Shown one piece after another: positions 26,836 through 35,666 of a stretch of 64,000 nt of DNA. Numbering within the stretch: position 1 is the stretch's first letter; every line of letters begins with the position of its first letter. Both the position numbers and the translations under genes were made by a program. The DNA comes from Christensenella sp. UBA7584 (GTDB lineage: Bacteria; Bacillota; Clostridia; Christensenellales; UBA1242), in the NCBI GenBank assembly GCA_002477805.1, contig DLKQ01000038.1, positions 19,662 through 83,661 on the forward strand, written 5' to 3'. The notes under the pieces are model-generated. The model had not been told where the DNA came from. It was given only the letters and a program-made list of their open reading frames with translations, and did no database searches.

Positions 26836-26877
26836 AATAATATTAGATAGTATATCTAATATTATTTATTAAGTCAA
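26836..26877 (-). promoter_or_regulatory. padR promoter with 31-bp perfect palindromic operator
   Basis: On the minus strand TTGACT (26877-26872), 17 bases, TATACT (26854-26849). A perfect inverted repeat with 14-bp arms (26836-26849 and 26853-26866) and a 3-base centre sits over the -10. This is the expected layout for autorepression. Confidence 0.8.
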
Positions 26878-26950
26878 TCAAATAAAAGAAGGTGATTAGA
26901 AAAACTTACTTTAAAATATTACAAATTTATATAAAAATTTTACACTTTTT

Positions 26951-26980
26951 TATACAAAAAATTCTTAATAGATGCTATAA
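26951..26980 (+). promoter_or_regulatory. promoter for the YgjP-like gene
   Basis: TATACA (26951-26956), 18 bases, perfect TATAAT (26975-26980). It lies inside the longest possible reading frame of the next gene, supporting the later start. Confidence 0.5.
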
Positions 26981-27002
26981 TTTGCTAAAAGAGGAATTTT
27001 GT

Positions 27003-27677
27003 ATGCAAATTGATATGCTACTTAGAACAAAAAGGCGAAGTATTTCAATTCAAATTTCGCCAGAAGGTAATTTAATTGTACGTATTCCAATAAATTGTTC
27101 ATATGAAAAAATTGAAAAAATTTTAAAGGAAAAAGAGGGGTGGATTACTTTACATCAGCAAAGAATAAAAGAGAATAGGGCGGTGAATAGCCAAATTATT
27201 TCCTATGAAAAAATTCTGTATCTGGGGTATACACACAACTTAGCTTTTACTGATAGAATAAAAACGGCACAGTTTTATGAAGGCAATTGTTGGATTCCAA
27301 TCAAATTTCAATCGGATAAACAAAAACAAATTAAAGTTATCGCAAAATGCTTGCAACTTAAGGCTCAAGGTATTTTTAGGAATAGGGTAGCTTATTTCGC
27401 AAATTTAATGCAATTAAAGCCAAATTCTGTAACATTGAGTAACAGTCATAGAGTGTGGGGGAGTTGTGACAAATTTTCAAACATTAAATTAAATTGGAGG
27501 CTAGTGATGCTTCCACCTGATATTATTGATTATGTAATTGTTCACGAACTAAGTCATATTTTAGAATTTAATCACTCAAAAATTTTTTGGAAAGTGGTTG
27601 AAAGTATCTTAGCAGACTATAAAACAAGAAGAAATTTGCTAAAAACAGGAGATTATCTGCTTGAATTATATAGATAA
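27003..27677 (+). CDS. YgjP-like metallopeptidase (DUF45)
   Basis: A 224-residue protein with the zinc motif HELSH (His181, Glu182, His185), a third ligand at His191 (EFNHSKIFW), and the family RVWGSC motif (150-155). Proteins of this type (YgjP/SprT-like domain) are predicted zinc-dependent proteases of unknown substrate. I chose ATG 27003 because AGAGGAA lies 7 bases upstream and a promoter precedes it; the frame is open further upstream to GTG 26892 but that part lacks family similarity. Confidence 0.82.
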   Translation: MQIDMLLRTKRRSISIQISPEGNLIVRIPINCSYEKIEKILKEKEGWITLHQQRIKENRAVNSQIISYEKILYLGYTHNLAFTDRIKTAQFYEGNCWIPIKFQSDKQKQIKVIAKCLQLKAQGIFRNRVAYFANLMQLKPNSVTLSNSHRVWGSCDKFSNIKLNWRLVMLPPDIIDYVIVHELSHILEFNHSKIFWKVVESILADYKTRRNLLKTGDYLLELYR

Positions 27678-27720
27678 AATACCAGGAAAGAGAGGGAAGA
27701 ATGGATAAAAAAGGTGTAAA

Positions 27721-27754
27721 AATTATGCGTAAAAGACAAGTTTTACGCATAATT
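27721..27754 (+). repeat. palindromic repeat, copy A (perfect hairpin form)
   Basis: AATTATGCGTAAAA and its exact complement form 14-bp arms around a six-base loop. The arm equals the left arm of copies B, C and D. It follows the YgjP-like gene by about 45 bases and could also act as its transcript end. Confidence 0.65.
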
Positions 27755-28336
27755 ACCCATAAAATGCGAGTATTTTGGCATTTATTTACACTTTTTTATA
27801 ATTTTATTATTCAAATTTGTATTATGCAATTTAATATTAGTTTCTCCAAATTTAATGTTTTATTAGAACAATGTATGTTTACAAACTTTTTCTAACAATC
27901 AAATTTGTTTTATAGATTTTTTCAATTATTTTTTAGATTTTCTATAATGAAGTTACATTTTTTATGTTTAGTTAATAAATGAAGTCTTAAAACTTAAATG
28001 GCTTACATTTTTTCAAATTTACCCCTTTCTAATCTTCATTCAGACGCGAAACTTGAATCTTTTATGAATAATCCTTCACGGGTATTTTTTCAATTTTATA
28101 CAAATTACCCTGTCTTTACTTATAATAACAATTCCAATACTTTTTTCATTAACAACTAAACAGTTTTTACAAATATTCTGCTATCTTATACTTTATTGAA
28201 TATATCTTCAATCCATTACGCGCTAATCTAGATTTTAAAAAGTTTAATTTATATAAATAATATAATTAAGCTAAATTGCTAATATTGCATTAGTGCGATT
28301 ATTTTAATGTGATTTTCACTGAATTTTAAATTTTTT

Positions 28337-28362
28337 ATAACTATGCGTAAAATATTTTTGCA
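28337..28362 (+). repeat. palindromic repeat, copy B
   Basis: 26 bases identical to copy C (30254-30279). It ends 7 bases before the -35 of the xer gene. Confidence 0.75.
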
Positions 28363-28368
28363 AATCAT

Positions 28369-28397
28369 TAGACTTTTTTATTGAAAATTGTTATAAT
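28369..28397 (+). promoter_or_regulatory. promoter for the Xer-type recombinase
   Basis: TAGACT (28369-28374), 17 bases, perfect TATAAT (28392-28397). Confidence 0.65.
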
Positions 28398-28414
28398 TAC
28401 TCTGAGGTGAAAAA

Positions 28415-29458
28415 ATGTCTGAACAATATTATATTGAACGCAAAGATAATATTACATTAAGATTAAGAGAATTAAGAAAAGACTTGCCATATTTTTGCAG
28501 TGAATTTTTTTTAGGAGTTGAAAATCAAACAACTCCCCTAACACGATTAAATTATGCTTATGATTTAAGAATATTTTTTGATTTTTTAACAAAAGAAATT
28601 GATAAATTTGCAGGTAAAAAAGTGAGTCAATTTAGCCTTATGGATTTAAATGAAGTGTCAGCTTCTGATATTGAACTTTTTTTAGACTACCTGACTGTTT
28701 ATGAATACAGAGGAATAACCTATCACAATAACGAGCAGGCAAAAGCCAGAAAATTATCAACTATAAGGTCATTTTTTAAATATTTTTTTAGGAAGGAAAA
28801 AATTCAAAATAATGTTACAGCAAAAGTTGATTTGCCAAAGTTACACGACAAAGAAATAGTTAGATTAGAAGATAACGAAATGGTTGATTTACTTGACCAA
28901 GTTGAAACAGGGTACGCTCTCACCCCTACTCAGCAAGCTTTTCATAGGCATACAAATATTCGTGATTTTGCACTAGTAACCTTACTTCTTGGTACAGGTA
29001 TTCGTGTCAGTGAATGTGTAGGGCTTGATGTCCAAGACATAGATTTTAATATAAATGGCTTTAGGGTTATTCGTAAAGGTGGTAGTCAAGTTGTTCTATA
29101 TTTTTCAGAGGAAGTAGCTGATACATTAAAAAAATGGATAAAAGAGCGAAGCGAAATAAAAGGTCTTGATCCAAACGAAAATGCATTGTTCTTATCACTG
29201 CAAAAAAAACGTATTTCAACTAGAGCAGTTCAAAACTTAGTTAAAAAATATAGCAGAATTGTTACTCCTTTAAAGAAAATTAGTCCACACAAATTGCGTA
29301 GCACCTACGGAACAAATTTGTATAGAGAAACTCAAGACATTTACGTTGTTGCAGATGTATTAGGACATAAAGATGTCAATACAACAAAAAAACACTATGC
29401 AGCAATGAGTGATGATATAAGAAGAGATGCTGCAAATAAGGTTAAACTTCGAAAATGA
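28415..29458 (+). CDS. Tyrosine recombinase, Xer-type
   Basis: A 347-residue site-specific recombinase. All six catalytic residues are present: Arg197 (GTGIRVSE), Lys221 (RKGGS), His292 and Arg295 (PHKLRST), His318 (LGHKD), Tyr328 (KHYA). The N-terminal SAM-like core-binding domain spans about 20-140. It is longer than XerC/XerD (about 300 aa), and the extra N-terminal part and the insert before IRDFAL resemble the single-recombinase XerS of streptococci. Being next to lexA, with no phage genes around, it is probably the chromosome-dimer resolvase rather than a phage integrase. GAGGTGA precedes the ATG. Confidence 0.8.
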   Translation: MSEQYYIERKDNITLRLRELRKDLPYFCSEFFLGVENQTTPLTRLNYAYDLRIFFDFLTKEIDKFAGKKVSQFSLMDLNEVSASDIELFLDYLTVYEYRGITYHNNEQAKARKLSTIRSFFKYFFRKEKIQNNVTAKVDLPKLHDKEIVRLEDNEMVDLLDQVETGYALTPTQQAFHRHTNIRDFALVTLLLGTGIRVSECVGLDVQDIDFNINGFRVIRKGGSQVVLYFSEEVADTLKKWIKERSEIKGLDPNENALFLSLQKKRISTRAVQNLVKKYSRIVTPLKKISPHKLRSTYGTNLYRETQDIYVVADVLGHKDVNTTKKHYAAMSDDIRRDAANKVKLRK

Positions 29459-29465
29459 AAAATTT

Positions 29466-29505
29466 CGAACAAATGTTTGACTTTTTAGTATTTCTGTGAT
29501 AAAAT
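29466..29505 (+). promoter_or_regulatory. lexA promoter with overlapping LexA box
   Basis: The sequence CGAACAAATGTTTG (29466-29479) fits the Gram-positive LexA box CGAACnnnnGTTYG. It overlaps the -35 TTGACT (29477-29482); after 17 bases comes TAAAAT (29500-29505). This is the expected autorepression arrangement. Confidence 0.85.
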
Positions 29506-29538
29506 GATATTAAAATAAAGAAATGAGGTGAAAAATTT

Positions 29539-30159
29539 ATGAAGAAAAATATGGAAATAAAATTAGAATCTCTGTATGAATTTTTAGTATCTTACAAAAA
29601 TAAAAATGGCTTTTGCCCCTCTGTGAGAGAAATGTGTGAGGAACTCAAAATAAACTCAACTTCAACTATAACTTATTACTTAAATCGTCTTGAAGAGCAA
29701 GGAAAAATTCGAAGAGGTGCTTCTAAAAATAGAGCTATTGAAATTATTGACAAAAAAAACGCTCAATTATTGGAAGCAATCAGTTCATATCAACCTATTC
29801 CAATTTTAGGAAATATTACCGCTGGACAACCCATTTTGGCTGTAGAAAATTATGAAGATGTTTTCTATATGCCAACAGGACTTTTTCGTGGCGATGATTT
29901 GTTTATGCTCACAGTTCAAGGGGAAAGTATGATTGAAGCTGGGATTATGAACGGAGACAAGGTTATTATCAAAAGACAAGATACCGCTGAAAACGGAGAT
30001 ATTGTTGCAGCACTTGTTGACGACTCCGCAACTGTAAAAAGATTTTTTAAAGAAAATGGACATTATCGTCTTCAACCTGAAAACGCAACTATGGCGCCAA
30101 TGATTTTTGATGAATTGTCTATAATTGGAAAAGTCGTTGGACTAATTAGAACTTTTTAG
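29539..30159 (+). CDS. lexA: LexA repressor
   Basis: SOS repressor, 206 aa. The N-terminal winged helix (about 1-70) contains CPSVREMCEELKINSTSTITYYLNRLEEQGKI. The self-cleavage bond Ala95-Gly96 lies in NITAGQP. The catalytic serine is Ser130 (QGESM) and the lysine Lys167 (ATVKRFF). GAGGTGA precedes the ATG. It is regulated by its own box upstream and ends at a strong terminator. Confidence 0.97.
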   Translation: MKKNMEIKLESLYEFLVSYKNKNGFCPSVREMCEELKINSTSTITYYLNRLEEQGKIRRGASKNRAIEIIDKKNAQLLEAISSYQPIPILGNITAGQPILAVENYEDVFYMPTGLFRGDDLFMLTVQGESMIEAGIMNGDKVIIKRQDTAENGDIVAALVDDSATVKRFFKENGHYRLQPENATMAPMIFDELSIIGKVVGLIRTF

Positions 30160-30162
30160 TGA

Positions 30163-30197
30163 AAAAAGCCATCAAAAAATGATGGCTTTTTGTTTTT
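30163..30197 (+). terminator. terminator after lexA
   Basis: An 11-bp stem AAAAAGCCATC/GATGGCTTTTT (30163-30173 with 30181-30191), a 7-base loop and a T-rich tail. Confidence 0.85.
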
Positions 30198-30253
30198 GTG
30201 TTAAAATAATGGTTTCCCCCTAATAAAACCAGTTTTGACAGGGAAAATTCAAC

Positions 30254-30283
30254 ATAACTATGCGTAAAATATTTTTGCATAAT
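30254..30283 (+). repeat. palindromic repeat, copy C
   Basis: Shares 26 identical bases with copy B upstream of the xer gene, so the xer-lexA pair lies between two direct copies. It sits just after the lexA terminator. Confidence 0.75.
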
Positions 30284-30384
30284 ATAATGCATATATCACA
30301 TTTTAGAAAATATTTTATTTTTTCAATATGATTTAATATATTTAATTTGTAAAAAATAGCATTCAATTAAATTTTATAAAAAAA

Positions 30385-31125
30385 TTACTTTAAATAGTTT
30401 TTATAGTTTGCACAAATAAGGTTTATGGCATTTTCAATTTCTAATTGATTATCTACATCAACCCAAATTCCATCCATATGCTTAAACCAAGTTATTTGTC
30501 TTTTTGCGTAATTTCGGGTATTTTGTTTTACTTTTTCAATAGCACATTCAAGACTGTACTCATCATTTAGATATGCTAGTATTTCTTTGTATCCTATTGC
30601 TGTAGAACATTGATTGTTTTCAATAAGTCCACTTTCTTTTAACATCTTCACCTCTTCCACAAGACCATTTTGAATCATTTTGTCAACTCTTTTGTTAATT
30701 TTTTTGTAGAGCTTTTCCCTATTCTGGTTCAATATCAAAAGAGTATAATCATAAACAGCTTGATTGCTTCTTTCCTTTTTTTTGAAATTATAGTCATATA
30801 AAAGAGATTCAATGTAAAGCCCTGTTCCCCCAACAATGACAGGAAGATTTCCTCTTGATAATATCTGAGTGATGAGTTGTTTCGACAAAAACATAAAGTT
30901 ATAAGCGTTAAAAGTAGAATTGGTTGGAACAATATCTATCAAGTGATGTGGACAGATTTTTTTTTCATCTTCTGATGGCTTAGACGTTCCAACTTTTAAA
31001 CCTTTGTAGACCTGAATTGAGTCTGCAGAAATAATTTCCATTTTCAACTTTTTAGATAGTGTAAGTGCAAATTCACTTTTTCCAACAGCAGTACTTCCAC
31101 CAATAATTAATATCTTTTCTAACAT
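30385..31125 (-). CDS. miaA: tRNA dimethylallyltransferase, compact form
   Basis: MiaA adds a dimethylallyl group to A37 of tRNAs reading UNN codons; MiaB, at the head of the same operon, then methylthiolates it. The P-loop GGSTAVGKS (9-17), SADSIQVYKGLKVGTSKPS (36-54) and VIVGGTGLYIESLLYD are typical. The C-terminal part keeps TAIGYKEI and RQITWFK. It is 246 aa versus about 300: the helical insertion after GLYIESLLYD is much reduced. The start ATG overlaps the mutL stop (TAATG). Confidence 0.9.
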   Translation of the reverse strand: MLEKILIIGGSTAVGKSEFALTLSKKLKMEIISADSIQVYKGLKVGTSKPSEDEKKICPHHLIDIVPTNSTFNAYNFMFLSKQLITQILSRGNLPVIVGGTGLYIESLLYDYNFKKKERSNQAVYDYTLLILNQNREKLYKKINKRVDKMIQNGLVEEVKMLKESGLIENNQCSTAIGYKEILAYLNDEYSLECAIEKVKQNTRNYAKRQITWFKHMDGIWVDVDNQLEIENAINLICANYKNYLK

Positions 31126-33080
31126 TACAAGACCCTTTTGAACCACTTGTCAATATCGTTTCTTGTTAGCTCCACGACAAAAGGTCTACCGTGTGGACAC
31201 TGAAGTTGTGTTCCACCTCTTGCAATATCTTCTAAAAGGTTACTTATTTCCTCTTTTGTTAAATCATCTCCACCTTTGACAGCGTGTTTGCAAGCACTTT
31301 GAGCCAATCTATCTAGTGCCATGTCCTCACTTTTTAAACTTAAGATTGTATTCATATCTTTAAGTATTTCACTAAAGAAACTCGACAAATCAATGTTCTG
31401 CAAGTTATATGGAATAGTTGAAACCTTAAAACTTTTGCTGCCGAAATCCTCTACTTCAAAACCTAATCTTTCAAGATTATCTATGTTTTCACTTATAAAT
31501 TGATGTTCAACATTGTTTGTCTCAAGAACAAATGGAATTAATAAGGGTTGAGCATAAAATTCTTTTCGTTTTAAAACCGCAACTAGTTTATCATACAAAA
31601 TTCGTTCGTGTGCAGCGTGTTGATCTATAATATAAACTTTATCCTCTATTTCCACAATTATAAATGTATTAAAAATTTTGCCAACAATTTTAATAGAAAG
31701 TAAATCAAAATTTTTACTCATTCCATCAAAAAGATTTTGTTGTAAGACAACTTTAGGCTCGATTTTTTCTTCTTTTTTTGGATTATCGGATACAAAGCTT
31801 TCTTCATTAACCTTACCAAATAGACGTTCAAATTCACTCAGTCTAGAATTTAATCCCTCACCAAAATTTGAATCAAAATCACTACAAGATTTTTTTTGTT
31901 CTAGAATAATTTCATTTAGTAATGATTCATTTTGTGAAACACCAAAATCTGCCTGTTGGTTAAAAGCTGTGTTAAATTGATTGAAATTTTTAGGCTCTGA
32001 AGTAACAATAACTTCCTCCGTGTCTTTTTTCTCAATCGGAGCATAAAGTTGTTCGGCTTTTTGCCTTGTTTCTTCATTTTGTGCAGGTGCATTTCTAAAT
32101 CTCATAAGAGCGTTATCAATAATGTGGTTAACTGCACTAAAAACCTTTTGCTGGTCTTTAAACTTGACTTCGAGTTTGTTTGGATGAACATTTACATCAA
32201 CAAAGTCCATTGGTACATTTAAGTGGAGAACAAAAAATGGAAAAGCTCTTGTCATTAAATAGTCATCAAAAACCCGCCCTACTGCGGTCGAAATTAATTT
32301 ACAACTAACATATCTTCCATTAATAACAACTGTTTGATAAGTTGTATTAGGTTTTGCGAAAGTTGGTTTTCCTATATATCCATTAATCTCTATGTCACCA
32401 CTCTTTGCATTTACTGGTACTACCTTATCCAAAATTGAAGAACCATAAACACTATAGAGTGCATTTTCAAGACACGAACCGTTACTTTGATAAACGATTT
32501 TATTTTCTACAACATATTTAAACGCTATACTGGGATTTGCTAAAATAAGGCGCGATACAATTTCACTAATTGCCATCTCTTCCTGTTTTGGTTTTTTCAA
32601 AAATTTATATCTAACAGGAATATTAAAAAATAAATTTTTTACTTGAATTTGGGTCCCGACAGGAGCTCCGACTTGAGTTCTGTCAAAAAGGAAACCAGCA
32701 TTCATATTAATGCACGTTGCAAATGGAGCATATTGTGTTCTTGTTGTCACTACAACTTCACTTACAGAAGCAATTGAAGCTAAAGCTTCACCTCTAAACC
32801 CAAGTGTCATAATATTTTCAAGGTCTTTTTCATTTTTCACTTTACTTGTGGCGTGAGGCATAAAAGCCATTTCTATTTCATCACTTTCAATACCACAACC
32901 ATTATCTGTTACCTCAATAAATGAAATTCCTCCATTTAAAATAGAGATATCAATTTGAGTAGCTCCTGAATCTATACTGTTTTCAACCAATTCTTTTACG
33001 ACAGAAGCTGGTCTTTCCACAACTTCTCCTGCAGCAATTTTGTTATAAACACTTGGTTCCAACAAATTAATTTTTGCCAT
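31125..33080 (-). CDS. mutL: MutL, DNA mismatch repair protein
   Basis: Links MutS recognition to strand removal. The N-terminal GHKL ATPase is standard: ELVENSIDSGAT, DNGCGI, TLGFRGEALASIASV. A poorly conserved acidic linker (about 340-470) precedes the C-terminal dimerisation/endonuclease domain with DQHAAHERILYD; the family motif is DQHA-x2-E-x4-E, and here the last Glu is Asp. A C-terminal segment CPHGRPFVVEL matches the zinc-site region of MutL endonucleases. AAAGGAG precedes the ATG; mutS ends 3 bases upstream. Confidence 0.95.
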   Translation of the reverse strand: MAKINLLEPSVYNKIAAGEVVERPASVVKELVENSIDSGATQIDISILNGGISFIEVTDNGCGIESDEIEMAFMPHATSKVKNEKDLENIMTLGFRGEALASIASVSEVVVTTRTQYAPFATCINMNAGFLFDRTQVGAPVGTQIQVKNLFFNIPVRYKFLKKPKQEEMAISEIVSRLILANPSIAFKYVVENKIVYQSNGSCLENALYSVYGSSILDKVVPVNAKSGDIEINGYIGKPTFAKPNTTYQTVVINGRYVSCKLISTAVGRVFDDYLMTRAFPFFVLHLNVPMDFVDVNVHPNKLEVKFKDQQKVFSAVNHIIDNALMRFRNAPAQNEETRQKAEQLYAPIEKKDTEEVIVTSEPKNFNQFNTAFNQQADFGVSQNESLLNEIILEQKKSCSDFDSNFGEGLNSRLSEFERLFGKVNEESFVSDNPKKEEKIEPKVVLQQNLFDGMSKNFDLLSIKIVGKIFNTFIIVEIEDKVYIIDQHAAHERILYDKLVAVLKRKEFYAQPLLIPFVLETNNVEHQFISENIDNLERLGFEVEDFGSKSFKVSTIPYNLQNIDLSSFFSEILKDMNTILSLKSEDMALDRLAQSACKHAVKGGDDLTKEEISNLLEDIARGGTQLQCPHGRPFVVELTRNDIDKWFKRVL

Positions 33081-33083
33081 TTT

Positions 33084-35666
33084 TTACTCCTTTATCAAAT
33101 CTTTTAACTCTGAAAGTTTACTTATTGCTTCAAGTGGCGTCAAAATATTTGGATCAATAATCTCGAGATATTTTATTACTTTTTCGGTAGAGCTGTTGTC
33201 ACTCTCCTTTTTTTCTAATGTAAAATCATCAATCGAAGTGTTTAAAACACGCTCTTCGTGAAAATGAAGAACCTCCCTCGCTCTATCAACAACACTACTG
33301 CATATTCCGGCTAATATTGCAACTTCAATTCCAAAACTTTTATTTGCACTACCAGCAACAATGTTGTGTAAAAATATTATTGAGTTATTAAACTCCTTAA
33401 CAGCAACGTGAAAATTTTTTATACCATCCATTTTGCCTTCTAGTTCCGTTATTTCGTGGTAATGTGTTGCAAAAAGAGTATGCGCTTTTATATTATTTGT
33501 AATATATTCCACGACTGCCCAGGCGATACTCAATCCATCATATGTTGAAGTTCCTCTTCCTATCTCATCTAAAATAAGTAAGCTCTTATCTGTAGCGTTT
33601 TGCAAGATGCTAGCAACTTCTATCATTTCGACCATAAAAGTGCTTTGTCCCATACCCAAATTATCCGAAGCTCCAATTCGTGTAAAAATGCGGTCACAAA
33701 TTCTTATTTCTGCACTGGAAGCTGGAACAAAACAGCCAATATGTGCCATTATTGTAATAAGTGCTACTTGGCGCATATATGTACTTTTTCCAGACATATT
33801 TGGCCCTGTAATAATTATTGTTCTAGAGTTTTCATCTAATGTAACATCATTTGGAACAAAACGGGAATTTTTATTTATTTTTTCAACAACAGGGTGTCTT
33901 CCACCAATAATTTTTGTGTGGTTTAGTTTGCTGTTTATCACAGGTCTTGAGTATCTGTTTTCGATAGCCACTGTTGCAAAATTCGCAAGAACATCAAGTA
34001 CTGCAACCTGTTTTGAGGAGTTTTGTAAATCTTGTATGTGAGTTTTAATTTCTTCTTTTATCTCATTAAATAATTTTTGTTCTAGCTTCGAAATATTTTC
34101 TTCTGCTCCCAAAATCATTTCGTTGAGTTTGTTGAGGTCGTCAGAAACAAAACGCTCACTATTCGACAAACTTTGTTTTCTTACAAATCTAAAAGGGACT
34201 TTTTCCTTACTTCCAAGAGGAACTTCAAAGAAATAACCTAAAAGATTGTTGAACTTTATTTTAAGGGTTTTAATTCCTGTAAGTTCTTTTTCTTTATTTT
34301 CGAGGTCAACTATCCACTTTTTTCCATTTCTTCTTGCATCAATAAATTTATCTAGCTCATCTGAAAAACCTTCTTTTATGAAATCCCCATCTTTTGCTGA
34401 TACTGGAACCTCTTCTTTGAATGCTCGTTCTAGTAAATTTTCAAGCTCGGAAAAGTCTGGGATATTATTATAACAATTTTTAATCAAATTAGATTTAAAA
34501 TTTGATATTAGTTTTTTAATCTGTGGTAATTTTTTTAACGATTTTTTAATATCCACACAACCTCGTGGCCCAACACTTCCGTAAGAAACTCTTCCACAAA
34601 GTCTTTCAACATCACTAAACGTCTTTAAAATTTGTAAAAGTTCGTCTCTATGTACATTTTCAGAAATAAGCTCTTCAACAGCATCTAACCTGTCATTGAT
34701 TTCTTTTTCATCTCTTAGTGGTCTATTAAGCCAACTTTCAAGCGTTCTTCTGCCCATTGTGGTTTCAGTTTTGTCTAAAACCCATATAAGCGAGCCTTTC
34801 CTTTTTCTGTCATAAATTGTTTCTGTAAGTTCCAAATTTAGTTTCGCATTCGCATCAAGGTATAAAAAACTTTCATCTTTTTGAACATTTAAGTGATTTA
34901 TATGGCTAAGACTTCTTTTTTGAGTTTGTGACAAATATTCTAGGAGTGCTCCAGCTGAACATAGTCCTGATGGCTTATCTTTACAATCCAAAACCGCAAT
35001 ACTTCCAATTTTTAATTGCTTTAAGATGTTATTAGTAGCATTTTGATACTCGTATGCAAAATCTAAGAATTTATAGAATCTTGGAACAAGTTCTGTTCTA
35101 ACACAAGGTATGCCATCACTTTCACTAAAAGCAAGTGAATTTGAAATAATTTCGCTTGGTCTAATTCCTGTTAATGTATCATTTAGATTTGCAATAGCTG
35201 TATCACCATTAAATTGAGTCATATTAAATTCACCAGTTGAAAGATCAAGCCACGAAAGACCAATTTCATTTTTATTTTTCATAAATACTGATGAAATAAA
35301 ATTATTGCTCGGCTTTAGAATATTTTCTTCCATAACAGTACCAGGTGTTATTATTCTTACAATATCTCTTGTTACAACTTCACCAGGTTTAGGCTCTGAT
35401 AATTGCTCACAGATACCTACTTTATATCCAAGATCTAAAAGTCTTGCAACATAGGTTTCAGCACTATGAAATGGCACACCGCACATTGGTGCCTTGTCTG
35501 GAAGTCCACAATCCCTTGAGGTTAAGGTAATACCTAAAAGCTTGGACACTAGTTGTGCATCTTCAAAAAACATTTCATAAAAATCACCCAACCTATAGAA
35601 GATAATAGTGTCATTATGTTTTTGTTTTAATTCAACATAGTGTTGCATCATTGGTGTTAGTGCCAT
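33084..35666 (-). CDS. mutS: MutS, DNA mismatch recognition protein
   Basis: Binds mismatches and loops. The 860 residues begin with LTPMMQHYVELKQKHNDTIIFYRLGDFYEMFF, the mismatch-binding domain with the Phe-x-Glu motif (DFYEMF). The ATPase has Walker A GPNMSGKST (near residue 620), Walker B with DEIGRGTSTYDG, and THYHEIT. It ends with the helix-turn-helix dimerisation region. Start ATG overlaps the miaB stop by one base, so translation is coupled. Confidence 0.97.
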   Translation of the reverse strand: MALTPMMQHYVELKQKHNDTIIFYRLGDFYEMFFEDAQLVSKLLGITLTSRDCGLPDKAPMCGVPFHSAETYVARLLDLGYKVGICEQLSEPKPGEVVTRDIVRIITPGTVMEENILKPSNNFISSVFMKNKNEIGLSWLDLSTGEFNMTQFNGDTAIANLNDTLTGIRPSEIISNSLAFSESDGIPCVRTELVPRFYKFLDFAYEYQNATNNILKQLKIGSIAVLDCKDKPSGLCSAGALLEYLSQTQKRSLSHINHLNVQKDESFLYLDANAKLNLELTETIYDRKRKGSLIWVLDKTETTMGRRTLESWLNRPLRDEKEINDRLDAVEELISENVHRDELLQILKTFSDVERLCGRVSYGSVGPRGCVDIKKSLKKLPQIKKLISNFKSNLIKNCYNNIPDFSELENLLERAFKEEVPVSAKDGDFIKEGFSDELDKFIDARRNGKKWIVDLENKEKELTGIKTLKIKFNNLLGYFFEVPLGSKEKVPFRFVRKQSLSNSERFVSDDLNKLNEMILGAEENISKLEQKLFNEIKEEIKTHIQDLQNSSKQVAVLDVLANFATVAIENRYSRPVINSKLNHTKIIGGRHPVVEKINKNSRFVPNDVTLDENSRTIIITGPNMSGKSTYMRQVALITIMAHIGCFVPASSAEIRICDRIFTRIGASDNLGMGQSTFMVEMIEVASILQNATDKSLLILDEIGRGTSTYDGLSIAWAVVEYITNNIKAHTLFATHYHEITELEGKMDGIKNFHVAVKEFNNSIIFLHNIVAGSANKSFGIEVAILAGICSSVVDRAREVLHFHEERVLNTSIDDFTLEKKESDNSSTEKVIKYLEIIDPNILTPLEAISKLSELKDLIKE

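Larger units (their letters stand above)
27678..28414. other. long intergenic stretch with repeats and doubtful small ORFs
   Basis: About 740 AT-rich bases. It holds the perfect hairpin at 27721-27754 (copy A of the repeat family), a second weaker dyad at 27761-27788, copy B at 28337-28362 and the xer promoter. A 53-codon frame (27998-28159, plus, MAYIFSNLPLSNLHSD...) has no ribosome-binding site. A 64-codon frame at 27701 has a good Shine-Dalgarno but runs through the hairpin. I would not call either a gene. Confidence 0.6.

Noticed and set aside
27701..27895. 64-codon frame with a good Shine-Dalgarno after the YgjP-like gene
   Set aside because: It runs through a perfect hairpin of the repeat family and has no protein-like composition; likely chance.
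27998..28159. 53-codon frame in the xer upstream gap
   Set aside because: No ribosome site, no family resemblance, low-complexity end.
28415..29458. Phage integrase marking a prophage or integrative element
   Set aside because: No phage, transfer or att-tRNA features are near; the neighbours are lexA and chromosomal repair genes.
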